From Fervidobacterium changbaicum (GTDB lineage Bacteria > Thermotogota > Thermotogae > Thermotogales > Fervidobacteriaceae): a stretch of 64,000 nucleotides of DNA. Positions 17,105 to 25,599 of this stretch are shown piece after piece. The notes under the pieces are model-generated. The model worked only from the letters and a program-made list of their open reading frames with translations, was not told where the DNA came from and did no database searches. Positions within the stretch are counted from its first letter, which is position 1. The number at the start of each line of letters is the position of its first letter. The stretch lies in assembly GCF_004117075.1 (NCBI RefSeq), contig NZ_CP026721.1, forward strand, positions 1,302,001 to 1,366,000, given 5' to 3'. A program made the position numbers and the translations under genes.

Positions 17105-17926
17105 ATGCTTTTGAATTTAGAACCGCTTTATTCGTCAATTGTTGAAAATATAAAAGAGCGTATCTCAAAGCTGTCAAGACCACCAAAGCTTGCAGCTGTT
17201 ACGTGTCAACCAGATCCCTCTACGATAAGTTATTTAAAAAGTCAAGAAAAACAAGCAAAACGTCTCGGAATCGAGTTTGCTGTATACGAGGCACCGAAAA
17301 CCTCGGATTTAAAGTTGCTCTTACCGAAGCTTTCTGCAGATGATACAGTTAATGGTATATTCTTAACTCACCCTCTGCCCGCCGATATTTCGGAATTGGA
17401 GGCAGTGTCGTTGATTTCGCCAGAAAAAGATGTGGAAGGTAGGAATCCTATTAGCCTTGGTAACATCTTGTACGATAACCCTATCTTCCCACCCTGTACT
17501 GCCGAAGCTGTCTTGAGGATTATTAAATACCTTACAAATCCATCTGGGAAGAGAATCACGGTGATTGGAAGGAGTGTGACTGTTGGAAAGCCACTTGCGA
17601 TGTTACTTTTGCAGAAAGGCGTAGATGCTACGGTTACCGTATGCCACTCGAGAACTAAGGAACTTGCCGAGTTAACGAAGAGCTCGGAGATAGTGGTCGT
17701 TGCTATTGGAAAGGCAAAAGCACTTAGTAAAGAATACTTCAATCCAGGAACACTAGTTATAGACGTTGGTATAAACGTTGAAGGTGATGAAATATACGGA
17801 GATGTGGACCCATCCGTTTCGGAATTTTGCGACCTCACACCGGTTCCTGGAGGGGTAGGCAGGATAACGACACTTGTTCTAATGGAGCATACAGTTAAAG
17901 CAGCCGAAATGGCAAGAAAATATTGA
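17105..17926 (+). CDS. folD: Bifunctional methylene-tetrahydrofolate dehydrogenase / cyclohydrolase
   Basis: A 273-residue enzyme interconverting methylene-, methenyl- and formyl-tetrahydrofolate. Seen are SYLKSQEKQAKRLGIEF with the catalytic Lys of the YxxxK motif, GIFLTHPLPADI (the family's GilvQlPLP, with Thr-His replacing Val-Gln), SPEKDVEGRNPISLG, PPCTAEAVLRII, the NADP site ITVIGRSVTVGKPLAMLL and the C-terminal LTPVPGGVGRITTLVLMEHT. The HPLP variation is unusual because the Gln helps position the catalytic lysine. GAGGTGG precedes the ATG. It shares the operon with thyX, linking folate pools to dTMP synthesis. Confidence 0.94.
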   Translation: MLLNLEPLYSSIVENIKERISKLSRPPKLAAVTCQPDPSTISYLKSQEKQAKRLGIEFAVYEAPKTSDLKLLLPKLSADDTVNGIFLTHPLPADISELEAVSLISPEKDVEGRNPISLGNILYDNPIFPPCTAEAVLRIIKYLTNPSGKRITVIGRSVTVGKPLAMLLLQKGVDATVTVCHSRTKELAELTKSSEIVVVAIGKAKALSKEYFNPGTLVIDVGINVEGDEIYGDVDPSVSEFCDLTPVPGGVGRITTLVLMEHTVKAAEMARKY

Positions 17927-17951
17927 TATATACACTTAGGAGGTGTTTAAG

Positions 17952-18320
17952 GTGAAGTTAGTATTTGCGGGAGCACCGGATGCAGGTGCAGCATCAACGG
18001 GAACACAAACAAGTGCATCAGGAGCCATGATGCAGATGTTAATAATGCTCCTGATATTCTTTGCGATGATGTATTTTTTGGTCATCCTTCCACAAAGAAG
18101 GAGAGAGAAAGAGTTCAAACAGATGATTGAGAGTTTGAAGAAAGGTGACACGATCATCACAACCGGTGGAGTTGTTGGAAGAATAGTCGATATCAAGAAA
18201 GACGTAGTGAAAATCAAGAGCGCAAACTCAACAGAACTCGAAATTCACAAGGCTTACATAGCGAAGGTTATTAAAGAGAAAGAAGAGACAAAAGAAGAAG
18301 AAACAGATTCCAAAGACTAA
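17952..18320 (+). CDS. yajC: Preprotein translocase accessory subunit YajC
   Basis: A 122-residue single-span inner membrane protein. A short Ala/Gly/Ser-rich N-terminus precedes the helix MLIMLLIFFAMMYFLVILPQ, then the conserved RRREKEFKQMIESLKKGDTI and ITTGGVVGRIVDIKKDVV, and a charged tail. YajC binds SecDF and aids protein export. The GTG at 17952 stands seven bases after AGGAGGT, better than the GTG at 17943. It directly precedes secD, the standard gene order. Confidence 0.95.
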   Translation: MKLVFAGAPDAGAASTGTQTSASGAMMQMLIMLLIFFAMMYFLVILPQRRREKEFKQMIESLKKGDTIITTGGVVGRIVDIKKDVVKIKSANSTELEIHKAYIAKVIKEKEETKEEETDSKD

Positions 18321-18342
18321 GTATTCGGGGGAGGGTTTACAG

Positions 18343-19767
18343 ATGCGCTCAGATCGTGTAAGACTCATAGTCTCACTTGCTCTACTTGTAGCAGCGATTG
18401 TTGTCATGCTCCTACCAGGAGGACGACCAGCAACAGGTTTTGCTAAACTTTTTAGTCGCATTAAACTTGGTTTGGACCTCAGTGGTGGTGTAAGACTTGA
18501 GTACAGAGTTGATATCGAGAAAGGAACGGAGAATCCAGCGGCGGTTGTCGATGATGTTTGGACAGTTCTTAGAAACAGGCTTGATTCGGCAGGATACACT
18601 GAAGCGGTAATTAAGAAAAGCTTCAGGGAAAATAATTCATTCATAATCATAGAAATACCTGATGCAACTGATACATCGGCAGCGGAAAAGCTTGTCGGTT
18701 CTACTGGTGTACTTTGGTTTGGTCAGTCAATTGACGAAAGAGATTACGACCCAACGACAAATCCCGATGATGTAAACCTTGCGCTAAGGGAAGGGGCAGA
18801 GTGGTATTCCGACAAGGATGGTAAGAAGTGGTATTTAATAAAGAAAGAGATAAACAACAGAAAAGACTTGGTGTTGACTGGTCCAAGAGTTGTTGAAGCA
18901 GTTCCAACGATTGATCAAAAAGGTGTTGCAAATTACGTTGTGTCGTTTACACTTGACAGACAATACGTTGAGATATTCAAACAGATCACAAAAGAACTTT
19001 ACGTCCCAGAGCAAGTGTTAAATGCTGGTACAACTCAATACCAGCTTGCTTTGAAAAAGAGACTTGCAATTGTACTTGATGATAAGGTTCAGTTTGTTGG
19101 ATTCGTAGTTAGCCCAATCGAAGATGGGAAAGGGCAAATCAGAGGTAACTTCACATTTGAGCAAGCAAGAGAGCTTGCGGCAATCTTGAGAAGTGGTGCT
19201 TTACCGGCCAGACTCGAAAAAACGTCTGCGAGTCTTGTTACACCAACACTTGGTAAAGACGTACTGCAGCAATCACTCAGAGCGGGTATAATAGGAACCA
19301 TCATAGTCATGGTGTATATGCTCATTTTCTATGGAGTCATGGGCATTGTGGCAATCATTGGTATATTCTACGCACTGGTACTGATATTCGGCTTCCTTGC
19401 AGGAACCGGAGCTATATTGACACTCCCTGGTATCGCAGGTATTATTTTCACCATTGGAACACTTGTTGACGGTAACATAATCATTTATGAAAGAATCAAA
19501 GAAGAAATGAGAAATGGAAAAACTCCAAAAGCAGCTATCGAAATTGCATTCTCAAGATCATTCTGGACACTCTTTGATGCGAACCTTACAACAATCATTG
19601 CTGCGTTGTTCTTGTACTACTTTGGAACAGGAACTATAAAGGGCTTTGCAATTACAACGATCGTTGGTATCTTCGCAGCAATGTTTATGAACCTTGTCTT
19701 CAGCAAATTCTTGCTTGATGGAGTATCTGGAGCTATCAGAGTTAGAAAAGCAGGGGGTGCTCAATAA
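18343..19767 (+). CDS. secD: Protein translocase subunit SecD
   Basis: A 474-residue membrane protein of the RND-like Sec accessory pair that uses the ion gradient to pull exported chains. After the first helix comes the periplasmic P1 start KLGLDLSGGVRLEYRVD, then QARELAAILRSGALPARLE before helix 2, and the membrane motif GIIFTIGTLVDGNIIIYERI (D...N....ER). Six helices are expected and visible. GGGGGAGGG precedes the ATG. The stop overlaps the secF start (TAATG). Confidence 0.97.
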   Translation: MRSDRVRLIVSLALLVAAIVVMLLPGGRPATGFAKLFSRIKLGLDLSGGVRLEYRVDIEKGTENPAAVVDDVWTVLRNRLDSAGYTEAVIKKSFRENNSFIIIEIPDATDTSAAEKLVGSTGVLWFGQSIDERDYDPTTNPDDVNLALREGAEWYSDKDGKKWYLIKKEINNRKDLVLTGPRVVEAVPTIDQKGVANYVVSFTLDRQYVEIFKQITKELYVPEQVLNAGTTQYQLALKKRLAIVLDDKVQFVGFVVSPIEDGKGQIRGNFTFEQARELAAILRSGALPARLEKTSASLVTPTLGKDVLQQSLRAGIIGTIIVMVYMLIFYGVMGIVAIIGIFYALVLIFGFLAGTGAILTLPGIAGIIFTIGTLVDGNIIIYERIKEEMRNGKTPKAAIEIAFSRSFWTLFDANLTTIIAALFLYYFGTGTIKGFAITTIVGIFAAMFMNLVFSKFLLDGVSGAIRVRKAGGAQ

Positions 19768-20663
19768 TGAAAATCAATTTTGTCGGTAAAAGATATTATT
19801 TCATAGCACTTTCTCTTGTTTTGATTGTTGTATCTGTCATAAGTATCTTCACAAAAGGCTTTAATGTTGGTCTTGAATTCATCGGTGGTAGCGAAATCAT
19901 AGTTAAGACGTCACAAAAGTTATCTGTTTCTGATGTGAGAGCTAAGATTTCAGAGCTTGGTCCAGAATTTAAAAATGCAAGGATTATAGAAGTTCACGCC
20001 CTCGGTCAAGCAGAGCAGAAGACATTTTCAATAGTTGTTTCCCCAAGGGATAAAAATGGGGCGCTAAGAACATACAAACCAGATGAAAAGGTAGAAATTT
20101 CCAACAAGATATCTGAAATTCTCAATGGAGAAGTCGTATCATTCAATGAAGTTAGTGGCGATGCTGTGAATGAGATCAAAAACCTAACATGGAAAGCCGT
20201 TGTCTTCACACTACTCGGTATACTTGTGTACGTCGCTCTTAGATTCAAACTCGCATTTGGAGTAGGTGCAGTTCTTGCACTCATTCATGACGTGGTGATT
20301 ACACTTGGATTTTTCTCCATTTTCGGATTCGAAATGAACATAGCTGCGATAGCGGCGATACTCACGCTTGTTGGTTATTCTGTGAATGACACAATTATTG
20401 TGTATGACAGGATAAGAGAATTCGGAAGAAAGTTCAGAGGAAGAGACATGGCATCGATAGTCAATGACAGTATAAATTCAGTCATAATCAGAACGATAAA
20501 TACCTCTCTGACGACTTTCTTCGTCGTCCTTATGCTCCTTTTATTCTCAACCGGTAGTATTAAGTCATTTGCATTTGGAATGACCATAGGCGTAGTAATC
20601 GGGACGTATTCTTCAATATTCATCGCATCACCGATAGTAATTAAATGGGTTAAGTCCATATAA
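19767..20663 (+). CDS. secF: Protein translocase subunit SecF
   Basis: A 298-residue partner of SecD with six membrane helices. The N-terminal GFNVGLEFIGGSEIIVKTSQ, the helix 4 motif LTLVGYSVNDTIIVYDRIRE (GYSvNDTvvvfDRiRE) and NTSLTTFFVVLMLLL are diagnostic. The ATG overlaps the last base of secD (TAATG), indicating coupling. It ends the long rightward run; a strong terminator follows within 20 bases. Confidence 0.97.
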   Translation: MKINFVGKRYYFIALSLVLIVVSVISIFTKGFNVGLEFIGGSEIIVKTSQKLSVSDVRAKISELGPEFKNARIIEVHALGQAEQKTFSIVVSPRDKNGALRTYKPDEKVEISNKISEILNGEVVSFNEVSGDAVNEIKNLTWKAVVFTLLGILVYVALRFKLAFGVGAVLALIHDVVITLGFFSIFGFEMNIAAIAAILTLVGYSVNDTIIVYDRIREFGRKFRGRDMASIVNDSINSVIIRTINTSLTTFFVVLMLLLFSTGSIKSFAFGMTIGVVIGTYSSIFIASPIVIKWVKSI

Positions 20664-20682
20664 TTGAACTCCAAATACAGCA

Positions 20683-20708
20683 CGGGGGCACCACGTGCCC
20701 CCTTTTTC
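20683..20708 (+). terminator. Terminator after secF
   Basis: GGGGGCACCACGTGCCCCC followed by TTTTT: a GC-rich stem with a tiny loop and a T-run. Confidence 0.9.
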
Positions 20709-20762
20709 TAATGATTTCTCGAGTATGCAATTAAAAACACAACGTACAATGGAGGTGAGATC

Positions 20763-22712
20763 TTGGCACTTCTGTTTTCCTCTATATTAGCCGGTTTAGT
20801 TTTGATTATCTACCTAACGCTCACTGTGTTAGACAAGAGCCCTGGAAACGAAAAGACTGAAAAGATTTCCCGTATCATCCAGAAAGGTGCGCGTTCCTTT
20901 CTCATGCAAGAGTACACAGTCTTCTTCCCAATAGTTTTTGCACTTGCTATTCTCTTTGGCTTTTCTTCAGGATGGACAAAAGCAACAGCATTTGTAATAG
21001 GTTCTGTTTTTTCCGTTCTTGCAGGTTTCTTCGGAATGACTATTGCGACAAAATCAAACGCAAGAACTGCCTGGGGAGCGACAAGAAGCATAGGCGAAGC
21101 GCTCGATATTGCCTTCTCTGGTGGAGCAGTTATGGGACTTGTCGTCTCTGTGCTTGGACTTTTGGGATTGGGAGTTGTGTACTTGCTCTTCGGACTTGAG
21201 GAAATCAGCTTTTACTCGCTTGGTGCTTCGTTTGTTGCACTCTTTGCACGCGTTGGTGGTGGTATCTACACAAAGGCTGCTGATGTTGGTGCGGATATTG
21301 TAGGAAAAGTGGAAGCAAATTTGCCAGAAGATGATCCTAGAAATCCAGCCGTTATAGCTGATAACGTTGGTGACAACGTTGGTGACGTTGCTGGCATGGG
21401 AGCAGACCTCTACGAATCTTACGTTGGGTCGATTTTCTCGGCAATTGCCCTTGGATATGCCTTGTTCGGTGAAAAAGGAATATTAGACACACTTTACATA
21501 ATCTCATTCGGACTTCTCGCGTCCATTATTGCAATCGTATTTGTGAAAATTCTTTCCAAGCTTAATACAGAACCTGCAAAGGCTTTAAGATTAGGTACTA
21601 TTAATGCAAGCGTTGTCTTTTTGGTAATTTCTTTTGCTTATTCCATTATGGAGAAGAATTTGAATCTATTTTGGACGGTCCTTGTTGGTAACATCGTAGG
21701 CGTGCTCATAGGTCTCATTACCGAGTGGTACACATCTGGTAAAAAAGTTGAAAAGCTGGCTCACTCCGCAGCAATGGGACCAGCGAACGTCATAATTAGT
21801 GGAACTGCACTTGGAATGGAATCAACGGCGGTAATAACTATACTTATCGCACTGGGCACTTACATTTCCTACCGCTTATCTGGACTCTATGGTATTGCCA
21901 TGGCTGGCGTAGGTATGCTTGCAACACTTGCGATGAACCTTTCAGTTGATGCGTATGGTCCTATTGCAGATAACGCTGGTGGGATTGCACAGATGGCTGG
22001 TTTGGACAAAAGTGTAAGGGAAATTACTGACAAACTCGACGCGCTTGGAAATACTACGGCAGCTATGGGAAAAGGATTTGCAATAGGTTCAGCCGCTCTT
22101 ACTGCAATTGCGCTATTTGCAAATTTCGGTTCTGCTGCCCATGTACAAAGTATCCAGCTCCAAGATCCAAAAATGTTCATCGGTGCGCTAGTTGGTGCTA
22201 TGCTCACGTTCTTTTTCTCCGCACTTACAATGAACGCCGTTGGTGATGCTGCAAACGATATGGTTGAAGAGATAAGAAGGCAAATTCGAGAAGTACCCGG
22301 TATTTTATCTGGAACAACAGAACCAGACTACGAAAGCTGTATAAAGATAGCCACAAAAGGTGCGCTTAAAAGAATGGTTACACCTGCCGTATTAGCAATA
22401 GCTGCTCCCATAATACTCATGATAGGCTTAGGTGTCCAGGCGGTTGTTGGTCTATTGATCGGTGCTACAGTTACCGGTGTTGCACTTGCTATATTCATGG
22501 CGAATTCCGGCGGGGCATGGGACAACGCGAAAAAGTACGTCGAAGAAGGTCACCTTGGCGGTAAAGGTTCATTTGCTCACAAAGCTACTGTCGTTGGTGA
22601 CACTGTAGGTGATCCATACAAAGACACAGCAGGACCTTCTTTGAATATCCTTGTCAAACTTATGGCGATAACATCAATAGTATTCTACTCAATAGTGGGG
22701 AGGTGGCTATAA
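20763..22712 (+). CDS. hppA: K+-dependent membrane-bound pyrophosphatase (ion pump)
   Basis: A 649-residue pump, about 15 helices, that couples PPi hydrolysis to H+ or Na+ transport. The substrate and Mg sites are in [40 protein letters not shown] and, at the C-terminus, [39 protein letters not shown] has Ala where K+-independent enzymes have Lys, so it should be K+-dependent. The semiconserved Glu of [12 protein letters not shown] occurs in both H+ and Na+ pumps; the ion is not decided here. It is among the shorter members. TTG start after GGAGGTGAG. Its stop abuts the start of a phosphofructokinase-like gene. Confidence 0.95.
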   Translation: MALLFSSILAGLVLIIYLTLTVLDKSPGNEKTEKISRIIQKGARSFLMQEYTVFFPIVFALAILFGFSSGWTKATAFVIGSVFSVLAGFFGMTIATKSNARTAWGATRSIGEALDIAFSGGAVMGLVVSVLGLLGLGVVYLLFGLEEISFYSLGASFVALFARVGGGIYTKAADVGADIVGKVEANLPEDDPRNPAVIADNVGDNVGDVAGMGADLYESYVGSIFSAIALGYALFGEKGILDTLYIISFGLLASIIAIVFVKILSKLNTEPAKALRLGTINASVVFLVISFAYSIMEKNLNLFWTVLVGNIVGVLIGLITEWYTSGKKVEKLAHSAAMGPANVIISGTALGMESTAVITILIALGTYISYRLSGLYGIAMAGVGMLATLAMNLSVDAYGPIADNAGGIAQMAGLDKSVREITDKLDALGNTTAAMGKGFAIGSAALTAIALFANFGSAAHVQSIQLQDPKMFIGALVGAMLTFFFSALTMNAVGDAANDMVEEIRRQIREVPGILSGTTEPDYESCIKIATKGALKRMVTPAVLAIAAPIILMIGLGVQAVVGLLIGATVTGVALAIFMANSGGAWDNAKKYVEEGHLGGKGSFAHKATVVGDTVGDPYKDTAGPSLNILVKLMAITSIVFYSIVGRWL

Positions 22713-23714
22713 ATGAGAAGGATAGGAGTTCTTTCTGTCGGGAATGACTGTCCTGGTTTAAACCCTGCAATTAGGTCAATCGTAGTGAATGCTATAGAAC
22801 AAGAAATAGAAGTGATGGGCATAAGGGACGGATTCGAAGGATTGCTTAACGATAAAGTTGATATTTTGATTAGGAACAACGTTTCCGGTATACTTCACCA
22901 AGGCGGTACCATACTTGGAACATCGCTCTTCATACCAGAGAAAGATGAAGAACTAATAGCGATTAAGAACAAAACAACACAGTACGGCATAACTGGTTAC
23001 ATCATTCTTAGAGGAAGGAATGCCGTTAGAAGTGCACTGAATTTGCAAAAATACGGAATTCCATCGATAATTGTTCCAGCAACAATAGATAACGACCTTT
23101 CATTTACAGACTTTTCCATCGGCTTTATAACAGCTCTTGAACACGTAACCCAAGCGCTTGATATAATCCATTCAACTGCAGAGTCACACCACAGAGTGAT
23201 GATTGTAAAAACGATGGGAGCACCTGGTGGTTGGCTTGCCACATTTGGAGGACTCGCCGGTGGTGCCGATTTCGTTATAACAAGCTCGGATGTACTTAAT
23301 CCAAAGGAACTCTTAGCTACAATACAGCACCGGTATGAAAGTGGAAAGAGATTCTCGATAGTCGTTGTCGAAGATGGTGTTAAACTGCCAGACGAAATCA
23401 TCGATGAATGTAAATGCTCGCACGAAACAGACCCTGCGGAGGTTGTTGGACTATACATCGGGAAAAAACTGAACCTTGAGTGGAGGTACACAAACCTTGG
23501 CTACATCCAAAGAGGTGGAACACCTGCTGCTATAGACAGAATCATAGCGACACAATTAAGTGCGCGTGCTGTGGAACTTGTAAAAATAGGAAAATTCTAC
23601 CATGCGGTAGGAGTTAAAGGATTCGTTGTTACAGAGGTCCCTTACAGCGACACATTGCTTAATGTTAGACCTGTTGATTACTACATAAAACAATTAGCCA
23701 AACTTTTCTACTGA
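22713..23714 (+). CDS. Divergent phosphofructokinase-family protein lacking the donor site
   Basis: A 333-residue protein of the PfkA fold. The sugar-phosphate half is kept: TIDND (124-128) with base Asp126, Arg161 and Met168 (HHRVMIVKTMG), Glu220, Arg258 and IQRGG (Arg267). The phosphoryl-donor site is not: the GGDGS loop is replaced by RGRNA (Arg102, Asn103, Ala104 where E. coli has Asp103, Gly104, Ser105), the Arg72 equivalent is Leu72 and the residue before TIDND is Ala123. This matches neither the ATP type (Gly/Gly) nor the PPi type (Asp/Lys). His249 is Tyr264. The ATG abuts the hppA stop behind GGGGAGGTGG. It may be a pseudoenzyme, a regulator or an enzyme with another donor. Confidence 0.8.
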   Translation: MRRIGVLSVGNDCPGLNPAIRSIVVNAIEQEIEVMGIRDGFEGLLNDKVDILIRNNVSGILHQGGTILGTSLFIPEKDEELIAIKNKTTQYGITGYIILRGRNAVRSALNLQKYGIPSIIVPATIDNDLSFTDFSIGFITALEHVTQALDIIHSTAESHHRVMIVKTMGAPGGWLATFGGLAGGADFVITSSDVLNPKELLATIQHRYESGKRFSIVVVEDGVKLPDEIIDECKCSHETDPAEVVGLYIGKKLNLEWRYTNLGYIQRGGTPAAIDRIIATQLSARAVELVKIGKFYHAVGVKGFVVTEVPYSDTLLNVRPVDYYIKQLAKLFY

Positions 23715-23745
23715 TCGCAATTGAACGAAAAATCCGATAAGAGAC

Positions 23746-23776
23746 AGCGGTGGCGTAAGCCACCGTTTGCTTTTTG
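23746..23776 (+). terminator. Terminator after the PFK-like gene
   Basis: AGCGGTGGCGTAAGCCACCG with GGTGGC/GCCACC stem and GTAA loop, followed by TTTGCTTTTT. Confidence 0.85.
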
Positions 23777-23883
23777 GATAAGTTAAATAACGATTAATTA
23801 AAGAAATAAGAGCACTGTGGAGTAAACTTGAAAAATCTCTACAAAACATTGAATTAATGCTTCATTTTCGTTTTTCTAAAAAA

Positions 23884-23913
23884 TTGTAAGGAGATTAATT
23901 TAAATGATATAAT
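23884..23913 (+). promoter_or_regulatory. Promoter of the GPH sugar transporter gene
   Basis: TTGTAA (23884-23889), 18-base spacer, TATAAT (23908-23913) with an upstream TG (TGATATAAT, extended -10). It lies about 80 bases before the start codon. Confidence 0.65.
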
Positions 23914-23925
23914 GATTCCAGTATC

Positions 23926-23937
23926 GGTAACGTTACC
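23926..23937 (+). promoter_or_regulatory. Palindromic operator (LacI-family-like) over the transcription start
   Basis: GGTAACGTTACC is a perfect 12-bp palindrome centred on CG, as LacI-family operators are, placed 13 bases after the -10 box, where a bound repressor blocks transcription. It differs from the TGTAARCGYTTACA operators of the LacI gene in this window, so another regulator is likely. Confidence 0.6.
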
Positions 23938-23993
23938 AATAAATATAACAAGGGTATTTTTTCAGAGAATTTCCGAAAGGGGTGCAGGGGAAA

Positions 23994-25361
23994 ATGGCTG
24001 AAAAATTGCCTTTATGGAAAAAGTGGATGTACGCTTTGGGGCAGCTTGGGTGGTCGCTTACGAGCTTTGCGATTGGGAACGCTCTGATTTACTTCTACAT
24101 GCCTCCTGAGGGGGTCAACATCCCGAAGTACATAACCAGGGGTGCAGTTTGGGCTGGTTTGACCATTGTAGGGCTTGTTCTGGGGATTTCAAGACTTTTC
24201 GATGCGATAACGGATCCCTTGGTGGCTACCTTGTCTGACAGGAGCAAGATGAAACTTGGCAGAAGAAGAGGATTTCTTGCTATCAGTGTCCTACCTTTTG
24301 CTTTACTTTCGTTCCTGCCATTTTTTCCACCGTCATCCAATTACACTATCAATACAATATGGCTATTTACAACCGTAATCGCTTTCTACTGGTTTATGAC
24401 AATGTACGTGACTCCATTTTTTGCGTGGATGAGTGAGCTTGGCCATGACCCTGATGAAAGGCTTGGACTAAGCACAATGATTTCAATCACGTGGGCTCTT
24501 GGTTTTGTACTCGGGACTCAAATCTATCTTTTCCAAACAATGCTGGAAAATCACGGATTTACACCTGCCAAAGCATTTCAAACGGTTACCGTACTGTATG
24601 GTATCATCGGCTTCATATTCATGTTATTACCAATCGTATTTATCGACGAAAAGCGCTACTGCGAACAGCATACGGTCAACGAAGGTGGTTTAGAAGCAAT
24701 TGTCACAGCGTTCAAAGAAAAGCATTTCGCCATTTTCGTTATCCAAGACCTTCTTTACTGGATAGGACTAACCGGCATAAGCCTTGGCCTTGTATATTAC
24801 GTTACGGTACTTTTGAAACTTCCAAAGGAGCAAGCATCTCAAGTGCAAATGATAATGTTCCTCTTGTCATTCCTTTTCTACGTTCCAGTGAACTTCTTAA
24901 CCAAGAAACTTGGTAAGAAGCAGGTCCTTATGGTTGGTTTTCTCGTATTTGCAGTCAACTTTGGCTTTGCAGCACTCTTAGGTAAACTCAACTTTTCACC
25001 GTATGTTCAAAGCTACATTGTGGCCATCCTTGCAGCCATCCCTCTTGCGATATTTGGTATTCTACCAAATGCAATGGTCGCCGACATTGCAGAAGCACAC
25101 GGTAGAAAGACAGGGAACTATAAGGCCGGAGTTTTCTTCGGTGCCAGGACATTCATGCAAAAGATGGGACAAACAATCGCAGGACTAGTATTTCCATCGA
25201 TCTACATTCTCGGCAAAAACGAAATCAACGAATTCGGCTTAAGAGTAAGCGCTATCATTTCGTTGGCTTTAATGATGCTCGGATATATCGTTATGCTGTT
25301 TTACAATGAGAAAGAAATACTTGAAATACTGAAAACAAAACTTGCAACGGAAAAAGAATAG
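23994..25361 (+). CDS. GPH-family (MelB-like) sugar:cation symporter
   Basis: About 455 residues and 12 helices. The loop after helix 2 reads DAITDPLVATLSDRSKMKLG with RRRGFL, the hallmark of glycoside-pentoside-hexuronide symporters (D-P-xxG-xxSDRtrsrxGRRRP). PPSSNYTINTIWLFT and YVTPFFAWMSELGHDPDERL (TPyxAlxpElT.D..eRt) also fit. It would import an oligo- or monosaccharide with Na+ or H+. ATG at 23994 follows GGGG; GTG at 23982 is an alternative. It is a single-gene unit with an operator-bearing promoter, so it is likely induced by its sugar; no glycosidase is adjacent to name it. Confidence 0.85.
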   Translation: MAEKLPLWKKWMYALGQLGWSLTSFAIGNALIYFYMPPEGVNIPKYITRGAVWAGLTIVGLVLGISRLFDAITDPLVATLSDRSKMKLGRRRGFLAISVLPFALLSFLPFFPPSSNYTINTIWLFTTVIAFYWFMTMYVTPFFAWMSELGHDPDERLGLSTMISITWALGFVLGTQIYLFQTMLENHGFTPAKAFQTVTVLYGIIGFIFMLLPIVFIDEKRYCEQHTVNEGGLEAIVTAFKEKHFAIFVIQDLLYWIGLTGISLGLVYYVTVLLKLPKEQASQVQMIMFLLSFLFYVPVNFLTKKLGKKQVLMVGFLVFAVNFGFAALLGKLNFSPYVQSYIVAILAAIPLAIFGILPNAMVADIAEAHGRKTGNYKAGVFFGARTFMQKMGQTIAGLVFPSIYILGKNEINEFGLRVSAIISLALMMLGYIVMLFYNEKEILEILKTKLATEKE

Positions 25362-25405
25362 GTGCGTCGAAAACGAAAAAACAAAGTAAATACCAAGTTT
25401 TATTT

Positions 25406-25446
25406 GCCCCTATATCTGTGATTATATCACGCGATATAGGGGCTTA
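25406..25446 (+). terminator. Terminator after the GPH transporter
   Basis: GCCCCTATATC pairs with GATATAGGGGC around a 15-base loop that can itself pair (GTGATTATATCAC), followed by TTATTT. Confidence 0.7.
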
Positions 25447-25485
25447 TTTAACACATCTTTTTTGAGAATATTTTCACAAATCATC

Positions 25486-25514
25486 TTGACATTCCGTAGT
25501 TACAGTGATAAAAT
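25486..25514 (+). promoter_or_regulatory. Strong sigma-70 promoter of the iron alcohol dehydrogenase
   Basis: TTGACA (25486-25491), exactly 17 bases, TAAAAT (25509-25514). Confidence 0.8.
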
Positions 25515-25525
25515 AACAACTGGAA

Positions 25526-25541
25526 TGTGAAAAAAATCACG
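25526..25541 (+). promoter_or_regulatory. TGTGA-N6-TCAC inverted repeat at the transcription start
   Basis: TGTGAAAAAAATCACG has arms TGTGA and TCAC(G) with a six-base centre, 12 bases after the -10 box. The arms match CRP/FNR half sites and are also close to Rex operators (TTGTGAA...TTCACAA). Given an NAD(P)-linked dehydrogenase downstream and the position over the start site, a redox-type repressor is plausible. Confidence 0.45.
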
Positions 25542-25599
25542 ACTGGGCAGAGTGATTATCTATAAGTTGGAGTGACTATTTGTAAGGAGGTTAGGACGC

